Assembly (NCBI GenBank): GCA_022790855.1
Contig: JAAVYA010000043.1
Location: 1 to 64,000, forward strand
Direction: 5' to 3'
Length of the DNA: 64,000 nt
Source: Lachnospiraceae bacterium
Lineage (GTDB): Bacteria > Bacillota > Clostridia > Lachnospirales > Lachnospiraceae
Part shown: one piece after another, positions 9,677 to 16,644 of the stretch
Layout: every line of letters starts with the position of its first letter
Position numbering within the stretch: the first letter of the stretch is position 1
The notes under the pieces: generated by a model
The model's input: the letters and a program-made list of their open reading frames with translations, nothing else
What the model was told of the DNA's origin: nothing
The model's database searches: none
Translations under genes and position numbers: made by a program

Positions 9677-10912
9677 ATGGTAGATATGAAACAATTTGGT
9701 GAAAACTTGGCTGCTCTGCGAAAAAAGCAGGGCTTAACCGGCGAAAGATTTGCTGAGCTTCTGGGGGTATCGCCGCAGGCTGTATCAAAATGGGAAACAG
9801 GTAAAAAACTGCCTGAAACAGCTTTGTTACCTGCTATTTCAAAACAGCTTTCGGTGTCCGTCGATTCTCTGCTTATTCCCAGGAAATATTCGGTAAAGCA
9901 TTACCTGGGCGGATGCTATATTGATGGAATTCCCTCTCTGAAATGGGGACGGATGCAGGATTGTACTTGGGCCGGCTGTATGCAGATTTTGCTGAATGCA
10001 TTCGGTATAACGTTAACATATGCAGATATAATGGGATATTCTGGATCTTGTTATTTCTTTTCTATGACAAAGGATTGGTGTCCTTCTGCCGCCATGCCCC
10101 ATGTCCTTTATGACCCGGCAGCTGTATTAGAGCGTACGGCTGGAGTGACACGGGCATCTATTTCTTCTGAACGGATGGACGCCTGCGTACAAGAGGCCAT
10201 TTGTTCTGCAAAGCCTGTTATGCTGATACAGCCGCGGGTAGAAATGGAATGGGGTATTCTATGCGGCTATACCGGAGACAGACGGTTCTATGGAAGGAGC
10301 TATTTCGACTATCTGAAGCCGGGCGTGGAACATATTTTCACAGACAATTATTATTTTCTTGCCGACTGTTATTCCCAGGCAGATCCTCATTATGTGTATA
10401 TTCTTCAGGAACGGACATTTCCTTTGCCTATAAAGGAGGCGTTAAAGTCCTCACTGGAAACAGCTTTGTCTATTTGTACAGCGGCGCCGCAGTTTGGTAA
10501 TGCCTTTTACTTCGGTATGGATGCCTATGATATCTTAGTCGATTCCCTCCGTTTGGAGGATAGTGGTTTTGCTGCCTTGACGCAATATGGGGCCACAGGC
10601 AATGGATATAATTTACTGGCTCGTCTGCTTGACGCTCGAAGGGCGGCCCGGGATTTCTGGACTGAGAAGTTTCATTTTGTTTCTGGGAAAAATGGGCAAA
10701 AGCTGCGTAGCCTGGCTGTTCTTTACGGTCAAATGGTGTCTGAACTGAACAAGGTGGTTTCTGATGACATAGCGGCAGCCGCCCTGAACGGCTATCCTTT
10801 TACGGCCTGGTCACAATCCACGCGTCTTACAATCGCCGATGTGCTAGATGCCTGTAAAGAATATGAGAGACAGGCCATTATCCTTATAGAGGAGGTTTTA
10901 GCGCACTGGTAA
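9677..10912 (+). CDS. XRE-family HTH protein with large uncharacterised C-terminal domain
   Basis: Protein of 411 residues. Residues 4-62 are an HTH_3 domain (NLAALRKKQGLTGERFAELL, then SPQAVSKWETGKKLPE), which would bind DNA. The remaining 350 residues are not confidently recognised. The stretch with DCTWAGCMQILLNAFG and GYSGSCYFF loosely recalls cysteine-peptidase-like or BtrH-N-like folds, but this is weak. The start is ATG 9677 (GGGGG nine bases upstream); a TTG at 9668 touches that site. The gene stands alone between a gene remnant and a coat-protein stump, which suggests an accessory patch. Its 3' end overlaps the start of the open frame of the CotJC remnant. Confidence 0.65.
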   Translation: MVDMKQFGENLAALRKKQGLTGERFAELLGVSPQAVSKWETGKKLPETALLPAISKQLSVSVDSLLIPRKYSVKHYLGGCYIDGIPSLKWGRMQDCTWAGCMQILLNAFGITLTYADIMGYSGSCYFFSMTKDWCPSAAMPHVLYDPAAVLERTAGVTRASISSERMDACVQEAICSAKPVMLIQPRVEMEWGILCGYTGDRRFYGRSYFDYLKPGVEHIFTDNYYFLADCYSQADPHYVYILQERTFPLPIKEALKSSLETALSICTAAPQFGNAFYFGMDAYDILVDSLRLEDSGFAALTQYGATGNGYNLLARLLDARRAARDFWTEKFHFVSGKNGQKLRSLAVLYGQMVSELNKVVSDDIAAAALNGYPFTAWSQSTRLTIADVLDACKEYERQAIILIEEVLAHW

Positions 10913-11258
10913 ATATATCGACCATAAGGCAGCCATGTGGCCCAAGGCAGCTTCCGCAATTTCCTTTACGGCGACAGAATTCCAGTCCAAGGGCGATGCG
11001 GTTGCAGACCTTACGGAAGTTTTGGCGGCGGAACAAAAGGCCCGGACCGTATACGATAACCTGCTCCGCATGATCACGGAACCGGAAGTCAGAGAACCCT
11101 TAAAATTTCTAAGATACAGAGAAGTGGTGCATTTCCAGAGGTTTGGAGAGGCGCTGGAGAAAACGAAGGAATCGTTAAACAGCAGCAATTTTTATTATTT
11201 CAATCCGGAGTTTGACAAACAGTTTTTGCAGCCGCCAAACGAAAACACCGGGAAATAA
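10902..11258 (+). pseudogene. 5'-truncated CotJC / manganese-catalase-like spore coat gene
   Basis: The frame opened by the stop at 10899 reads YIDHKAAMWPKAAS, then AAEQKARTVYDNLL and REVVHFQRFGEAL, ending at TAA 11256-11258. These segments match the C-terminal half of CotJC, a manganese-catalase-type spore coat protein, including the late helix with REIVHFQRFGEAL. The N-terminal half of about 90-100 residues, which holds the first metal ligands, is absent. The homology begins right at the 3' end of the preceding regulator gene. A start at ATG 10935 would give 107 residues, but no ribosome binding site precedes it. It is best read as a deletion remnant. Confidence 0.75.
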
Positions 11259-11285
11259 TCAAGTTTACAATCTTTTTTGAATTGT

Positions 11286-11315
11286 CAGGGGGCGCTTAGG
11301 TGAAAGCGTCCCCAA
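11286..11315. repeat. Perfect ten-pair hairpin without U-tract
   Basis: GGGGGCGCTT and AAGCGTCCCC (one G-T pair) flank the loop AGGTGA. Neither strand has a T-run directly after it. It may be a weak terminator for the upstream remnant or a relic. Confidence 0.45.
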
Positions 11316-11482
11316 AACGGTAATGAAATCAACTCATATATGTTTCATAATCGTTGACAAAGTCCGTAAAACCGCCGAAGGAGTTTTCCTCGTGGGCCGC
11401 GTTGTAAATTTCATTGTGTGAGCGGCCTGCAATATGAACCGCAGATTCGCCAAGGGCAACGTCCGGGGAATGAAAATATGCG

Positions 11483-11513
11483 AAAAAAGGTGCCAGCTCC
11501 GTATCGCTGGCAC
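11483..11513 (-). terminator. Terminator of the ABC-F gene
   Basis: Read on the minus strand, GTGCCAGC pairs with GCTGGCAC around an eight-base loop and is followed by CTTTTTT. It lies about 30 bases past the stop codon of the ABC-F gene. Confidence 0.85.
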
Positions 11514-11540
11514 AAAGTATTCCTAATTTTTTCGTAGAAT

Positions 11541-13181
11541 CTAATCGTCCTCCTCCTGGCTGGCGCTAGTGGAATATACTTGGCGCTTTCTGGCCATTTC
11601 ATCGCTTTCCAGATATTCGTCGTAGGTGGTGACTTTATCGATGATCGTTCCGTCCGGCAAGAATTCGATAATTCGGTTGGCGGTGGTCTGTACGATCTGG
11701 TGGTCCCGGGAGGCAAATAAGATGACGCCGGGGAATTTGATCATACCGTTGTTCAGTGCCGTGATGCTTTCCATATCCAGATGGTCGGTAGGCTCGTCCA
11801 TGATCAATACGTTGGAAGCCTGGATCATCATGCGGGAGAGAAGGACACGTACTTTTTCGCCTCCGGAGAGCACCCGCATTTTCTTAACGCCGTCGTCTCC
11901 TGCAAACAGCATCCGGCCCAGGAATCCCCGGACATAGGTGGCGTCTTTGATTTCCGAATATTGGGTCAGCCAGTCTACGATTGCCAGATCCGTGTCAAAA
12001 ATCTCCGTATTGTCCTTGGGGAAATAAGACTGGGAAGTGGTGACGCCCCATTTGTAGTTCCCCTCATCCGGTTCCATCTCTCCTGCCAGTATCTTATATA
12101 ACGTGGTTTTTGCCAGCTCATTGCTGCCTACAAAGCCGATTTTATCGTCGTGGCCCACAATAAAAGAAACGTTGTCCAATACCTTCACGCCGTCAATGGT
12201 TTTGGAAAGACCTTCTACCGTAAGTACTTCATTTCCGATTTCCCGGCTGGGGCGGAAATCAATATAAGGGTATTTGCGGCTGGAAGGACGGATCTCATCC
12301 AGTTGGATTTTTTCCAACGCCCGTTTCCGGGAAGTGGCCTGCTTGGATTTGGAGGCGTTGGCGGAAAAACGGGAGATAAATTCCTGAAGTTCCTTGATTT
12401 TTTCTTCCTTTTTCTTATTGGCTTCTTTCATCTGCTTGACCAAAAGCTGGCTGGATTCATACCAGAAATCATAGTTTCCGGCGTAAAGCTGAATCTTGGC
12501 ATAGTCAATATCTGCGGTGTGGGTGCATACCTTGTTGAGAAAATACCGGTCGTGGGATACGACAATGACCGTATTGTTAAAATTAATCAAGAATTCCTCC
12601 AGCCATGCGATGGCGTCCAGATCCAGGTGGTTGGTGGGCTCGTCCAGCAGCAGGACATCGGGGTTGCCGAAGAGCGCCTGGGCCAGGAGTACTTTTACCT
12701 TCTGGGGGCTTGCCATATCTTTCATCAAAGAGTCATGATGTTCCGTCTCAATCCCCAGGCCGTTTAACAGCTGGGCTGCGTCGGATTCCGCATTCCATCC
12801 GTCCATATCGGCAAATTCCGCCTCCAGTTCGCTGGCCCGGATGCCGTCTTCATCGGAAAAATCTTCTTTCATATAAATAGCGTCTTTTTCCTTCATAATA
12901 TCATAGAGCCTTTGGTTTCCCATGATAACAGTATCCAGAACCGGGAATTCGTCGTATTTAAAATGGTCCTGCTGCAAAAAGGAAAGCCGCTGGCCCGGTG
13001 TGATGACCACGTCCCCGCTGGTTGGCTCTAACTGTCCGTTTAAGATTTTTAAAAAAGTAGATTTTCCGGCTCCGTTGGCGCCGATCAGGCCGTAGCAGTT
13101 CCCTTCCGTAAATTTGATATTTACATCCTCGAACAAGGCCTTTTTTCCAATTCGTAATGTTACGTTGTTTGCACTGATCAT
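11541..13181 (-). CDS. ABC-F family ATPase (YbiT/YkpA-like)
   Basis: Soluble protein of 546 residues with two ABC ATPase domains and no membrane segment. ABC-F proteins act on ribosomes. The first Walker A is GANGAGKST (34-42), followed by LLLDEPTNHLDLD and VVSHDRYFLN. The linker between the domains (about 245-320) is Lys/Glu-rich, like the ABC-F P-site arm. Several motifs are non-standard: the first signature reads MASPQKVKV instead of LSGGxK, the second Walker A is GSNELAKTT, and the late segments read EPTDHLD and ASRDH. The second domain nevertheless keeps LSGGEKVRV. Similar substitutions occur in YkpA-like relatives from memory, so they may be a lineage trait. A regulatory or translation role is more likely than drug resistance. 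Confidence 0.85.
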   Translation of the reverse strand: MISANNVTLRIGKKALFEDVNIKFTEGNCYGLIGANGAGKSTFLKILNGQLEPTSGDVVITPGQRLSFLQQDHFKYDEFPVLDTVIMGNQRLYDIMKEKDAIYMKEDFSDEDGIRASELEAEFADMDGWNAESDAAQLLNGLGIETEHHDSLMKDMASPQKVKVLLAQALFGNPDVLLLDEPTNHLDLDAIAWLEEFLINFNNTVIVVSHDRYFLNKVCTHTADIDYAKIQLYAGNYDFWYESSQLLVKQMKEANKKKEEKIKELQEFISRFSANASKSKQATSRKRALEKIQLDEIRPSSRKYPYIDFRPSREIGNEVLTVEGLSKTIDGVKVLDNVSFIVGHDDKIGFVGSNELAKTTLYKILAGEMEPDEGNYKWGVTTSQSYFPKDNTEIFDTDLAIVDWLTQYSEIKDATYVRGFLGRMLFAGDDGVKKMRVLSGGEKVRVLLSRMMIQASNVLIMDEPTDHLDMESITALNNGMIKFPGVILFASRDHQIVQTTANRIIEFLPDGTIIDKVTTYDEYLESDEMARKRQVYSTSASQEEDD

Positions 13182-13223
13182 ATTCCAATCCTCTGTTCTT
13201 TTTTCATAGTTTGAAAGCCGTTT

Positions 13224-13236
13224 TGTTACTGTTCAC
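13224..13236 (-). repeat. GTGAACAGTAACA motif, copy 1
   Basis: Thirteen-base motif on the minus strand, downstream of the ABC-F promoter -10 box. Identical copies occur at 24501-24513 and 55443-55455 on the plus strand. Confidence 0.6.
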
Positions 13237-13250
13237 TCGTCGCTTCTTCT

Positions 13251-13278
13251 ATTATACATAAATTCTTTGTTTTTTCAA
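13251..13278 (-). promoter_or_regulatory. Predicted promoter of the ABC-F gene
   Basis: On the minus strand, TTGAAA (13278-13273) and TATAAT (13256-13251) are separated by 16 bases. The leader to the start codon is about 65 bases. Confidence 0.65.
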
Positions 13279-13301
13279 GGAAAAAAACTTCACGGAATTT
13301 G

Positions 13302-13330
13302 TTGGAAAAGCCGGGGAATTCTGATATAAT
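13302..13330 (+). promoter_or_regulatory. Predicted promoter of the GGDEF/EAL gene
   Basis: TTGGAA (13302-13307) and TATAAT (13325-13330) with a 17-base spacer and an extended -10 (TGA before TATAAT). Transcription would begin near 13337, which argues against the in-frame ATG at 13342 as start of the next gene. Confidence 0.75.
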
Positions 13331-13428
13331 AATAAAATAACATGCTCTGGCGTCCGGCAGATAGGCTGTTTCCTGTGACAGGCTGTTTGCTGCAGGATGC
13401 CGGAGCCATGATCAGAAGGGGTAATGTA

Positions 13429-16400
13429 ATGGAAGGAATGTTAGATTATTTGCCTTCCGGAATTATAATATTCCAAGGAAGGGAACCATTTGAAATTGTT
13501 TATGTAAATGATGGGTTTCGGAGGATGTCCCACTATGAGGATATGGATCTGGAACGTTGGAGAAGCGATTTGTGGAAGCTGCTGCATGAGGAAGACCGGG
13601 GGTTGGTGAAGGTAGCTTTAAGAGAAGCTTCCAGAAACCGTTATACCGATGAATTTGAGGTCCGAATCCGGGCTAAGAATGGAGAATACAGGTGGTATGT
13701 ATTCCATATGAGCCAGGCGCATGCAGAAAATGGAAGTTCTTTGATCACAATGGCAATTACCGATATCCATGAGCGTAAGCAGATGGAGGAGGAACTTTAT
13801 ATCCAGATGGAGCGTTATAAGCTCTTAGAGTTATTGACAGGAGAGCTTCCCTTTGATTTGGACGTGGAGAGCGGGGAAGTGCTTGTTTCCCGGAAATATT
13901 TGGAGCTTTGCGGTATGGGAGACACTCTGGAGCATTTTGCCAAGCGGCCGGAGATGGATGGGATTCTTCATAAGGAGGATGTTGATAAGTTCTGGGGCGC
14001 TATGGAGGAGGCTTCCGGCCAGGAGCGGAATGCGGCTATGGAGCTTCGTATTAAGGTCAGCGGCTATGCACCAAAAGAAGAGTACAAGTGGTATCGTCTC
14101 AATTACAAGAGCGTACCGGGGATGAATGGAAAAGTCATCCGGGTGGTGGGCAGGATGTTGGATGTCAATGAAGAGAAGGAACAGACCCGCCGCCTTGCGG
14201 AGCAGGTGAAACGGGATTCCTTGACAGGGCTGTACAACAGGGCTGCTACAGCTGCAGAAATAGGAAGCTACCTGGAAGAATGCCCGGATGCATGCCATGC
14301 TATGCTGGTCATTGACATTGACAATTTTAAAGATATGAACGATACGTTCGGCCATTTGTTTGGAGATACCGTGCTCACCAGTATTGCGGAGAAGATTGGC
14401 AATGTATTCCGGAAAAAGGACATTATCGGCCGTGTGGGCGGGGATGAATTTTTAGTACTGATGAAAGAAGTTAGGGAAGAAGAGGCTTTAGCCAAAGCCA
14501 AGAAGCTTTGCAGCGAGCTTTGGAAGAATTACCAGGGCAAACGGCAGGAAGTGGAGATTGGCTGCAGCGTGGGAATATCTTTTTACCGCAAAGACGGAAA
14601 CAACTATGAGGAGTTGTTTGAAAAGGCGGACTTGGCCATGTATCAGGCAAAGGAGTCCGGGAAGAATTGCTATAAGGTCGCAGGGAAAGATCTCCGGCCG
14701 GCTACCATGCGCTCCAGGAGAAAGCGGGAGGAGAAGATTCAGACGGTAGTGAAGGTGCAGGATGAGAGTTTCCTTTCCGCTGCATTTTCCCTGTTGGCGG
14801 ATGCAAAAGAGATTGACAGCTCTCTGCAGCTTTTATTGGACCGGATTGGATATCGGTATGGGCTGGATATGGTGGTTGTCCTGGAGGATTTGGAGAACGG
14901 CCAGGAATTTATTCAAACCAACGCCTGGAAGCGGAATATGAGAACGGTGAATGCCGAAGCCAGGGCGGAACGGTATGAGAACTGGAAACCATACATGAGC
15001 GGCTTTGATGAACGGGGGCTCTTGAGCATAGACAGCAGCAATCGGGTGGAGGAGGAGCATGAGGTACTGATCGCAAAAAGCAAAGAAAAGGCTCATGCCT
15101 TTGTAAACTGTTGTTTTCTCTGCCAGGATGGAAAAATGGGCATGGTTATTTTCGGCAGCGTGGAAAAAGAACGTGTCTGGAGTGAGTTTGAGAAGGAGAC
15201 ATTCTTAGAAGTCTCTAAAATTATATCGGTGTTCGTATCCTTGAGCAGAAACCAGCGGGAGAATGAGAATACCATAGAATCTTTGAGAAGCTGCGATCCT
15301 CTTACCGGTTTATATAATGAGAAAGCATTCCGGCGGATCGCCCAGGAAAAGATTTCCAACCCGGAACCTGGAATGCAGTATGCCGTGGTTTATACGGACA
15401 TCCGTGAGTTCTCTTATGTCAATGATAATTATGGCCTGGAGGCGGGAAATCAGATTTTGAAGGAATTTGCCCAGGTGGTGTCTTCCGATCCCAATATAAT
15501 TTCCGGCAGGTTCCATTCGGATCTGTTCATTAGCCTTGCTTGGAATGAGAGGAAGGATACGTTAAAGAAAATTGTGGAGCATACCATTATGGGCTTTTCC
15601 AGAATGCAGCAGGAGAAGTTCCCGGACCGAAAACTGAGCCTGATCGCAGGAATTTATTTTATTGAAGGAAAAGACGAGGATATCGATACGGCCATAGAGA
15701 ATTCCAATCTCACCAGGAAACGGATGAAACTAAATAATACCAATTCCGCCTGTGAAGTATATACCAAGGATTTACGGGAACAGAGGGAAGCAGAGAAAAA
15801 GATCATCAATGAATTTGAATCCTCATTGGAGCAGCGCCATTTTAAGGTGTTCATACAGCCCAAATTCCTGCTTCAATCCATGGAGCTAAGCGGCGGGGAA
15901 GCCTTGGTGCGCTGGCAGAAACCGGATGGGACTATGGTATTCCCAGATCAGTTTATCCCGGTGCTGGAGCAGTCGGGGGCTATTGTCCGGCTGGATTTCT
16001 TTGTGTTTGAAGAGGTTTTGCGCTATATGCAGAAATGGACCCGGGAGGGAAAGGAGCTTCACCGGATTTCCGTGAATTTCTCCAGGAAGCATTTTGAAGG
16101 GAAAGGAATCTATAAACGGATCTGTGAGCTGGCGGATGCTTACCAGGTGGAACACCGATATATTGAGGTGGAGATTACCGAGAGCATGCTGGTATCCGGT
16201 TTACATATTGTCCAGACGGAGATGGAGCTTTTGCGAAATGCAGGATTTTCCGTTGCAATTGACGATTTTGGCACGGGATATTCTTCTCTGAGCATGCTTC
16301 ACGATATGCCGGCGGATGTAGTAAAGATGGATAAGAGCTTTTTGGACAAAAATGATATGGAGGAAGAGAAGGAATTTATTGAACGTATCGGCGCGCTGAT

Positions 16401-16551
16401 CCGCAGTGTGAAGGAAGAAATCATATTCGAAGGGGTGGAGACGCCTCAGCAGGTAGAATTTCTGGTGGACTGCGGTTTTCGGTACGGCCAGGGGTATTTG
16501 TACGACCGTCCTCTCCCCATTGAGGTGTTTGAAGAAAAATACATGAATTAA
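13429..16551 (+). CDS. PAS-GGDEF-GAF-like-GGDEF*-EAL cyclic-di-GMP enzyme
   Basis: Large signalling protein of 1040 residues without clear membrane segments. Order: a PAS domain (about 1-115), a second PAS-like region (about 125-245), GGDEF domain 1 with an intact GGDEF motif at 337-341, and a GAF-like region (about 440-610). A degenerate GGDEF domain follows (HSDLF at 696-700 in place of GGDEF). The EAL domain runs from about 790 to the end. It has E824-A-L, VNFS, EITES, DDFGTG from 945, VKMDKS and EGVET from 1001, so most phosphodiesterase metal and catalytic residues are present. It could both make and degrade c-di-GMP, and the second GGDEF is probably a sensor. Start 13429 has AGAAGGGG seven bases upstream; the longer frame from 13342 would begin almost at the transcription start. 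Confidence 0.9.
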   Translation: MEGMLDYLPSGIIIFQGREPFEIVYVNDGFRRMSHYEDMDLERWRSDLWKLLHEEDRGLVKVALREASRNRYTDEFEVRIRAKNGEYRWYVFHMSQAHAENGSSLITMAITDIHERKQMEEELYIQMERYKLLELLTGELPFDLDVESGEVLVSRKYLELCGMGDTLEHFAKRPEMDGILHKEDVDKFWGAMEEASGQERNAAMELRIKVSGYAPKEEYKWYRLNYKSVPGMNGKVIRVVGRMLDVNEEKEQTRRLAEQVKRDSLTGLYNRAATAAEIGSYLEECPDACHAMLVIDIDNFKDMNDTFGHLFGDTVLTSIAEKIGNVFRKKDIIGRVGGDEFLVLMKEVREEEALAKAKKLCSELWKNYQGKRQEVEIGCSVGISFYRKDGNNYEELFEKADLAMYQAKESGKNCYKVAGKDLRPATMRSRRKREEKIQTVVKVQDESFLSAAFSLLADAKEIDSSLQLLLDRIGYRYGLDMVVVLEDLENGQEFIQTNAWKRNMRTVNAEARAERYENWKPYMSGFDERGLLSIDSSNRVEEEHEVLIAKSKEKAHAFVNCCFLCQDGKMGMVIFGSVEKERVWSEFEKETFLEVSKIISVFVSLSRNQRENENTIESLRSCDPLTGLYNEKAFRRIAQEKISNPEPGMQYAVVYTDIREFSYVNDNYGLEAGNQILKEFAQVVSSDPNIISGRFHSDLFISLAWNERKDTLKKIVEHTIMGFSRMQQEKFPDRKLSLIAGIYFIEGKDEDIDTAIENSNLTRKRMKLNNTNSACEVYTKDLREQREAEKKIINEFESSLEQRHFKVFIQPKFLLQSMELSGGEALVRWQKPDGTMVFPDQFIPVLEQSGAIVRLDFFVFEEVLRYMQKWTREGKELHRISVNFSRKHFEGKGIYKRICELADAYQVEHRYIEVEITESMLVSGLHIVQTEMELLRNAGFSVAIDDFGTGYSSLSMLHDMPADVVKMDKSFLDKNDMEEEKEFIERIGALIRSVKEEIIFEGVETPQQVEFLVDCGFRYGQGYLYDRPLPIEVFEEKYMN

Positions 16552-16562
16552 TGGGAAAAGTA

Positions 16563-16591
16563 TTGATTTTTTCCCTGTACCATCTTATAGT
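16563..16591 (+). promoter_or_regulatory. Predicted promoter of nifJ
   Basis: TTGATT (16563-16568) and TATAGT (16586-16591) with a 17-base spacer, about 53 bases before the start codon of nifJ. Confidence 0.55.
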
Positions 16592-16644
16592 AATAAGGAA
16601 CGTGTTAATTTATTGACAAGGAACTATAGTAGGAGGAAATGTGA

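Noticed and set aside
10935..11258. CotJC fragment as an intact 107-residue gene starting at ATG 10935
   Set aside because: The homology continues upstream of that ATG (YIDHKAAM), there is no ribosome binding site, and the catalase N-terminal half is missing, so it was called a pseudogene.
12150..12767. Plus-strand open frame of 205 codons opposite the ABC-F gene
   Set aside because: Mirror of a conserved ATPase coding strand; Phe- and Gly-rich nonsense translation and no ribosome binding site.
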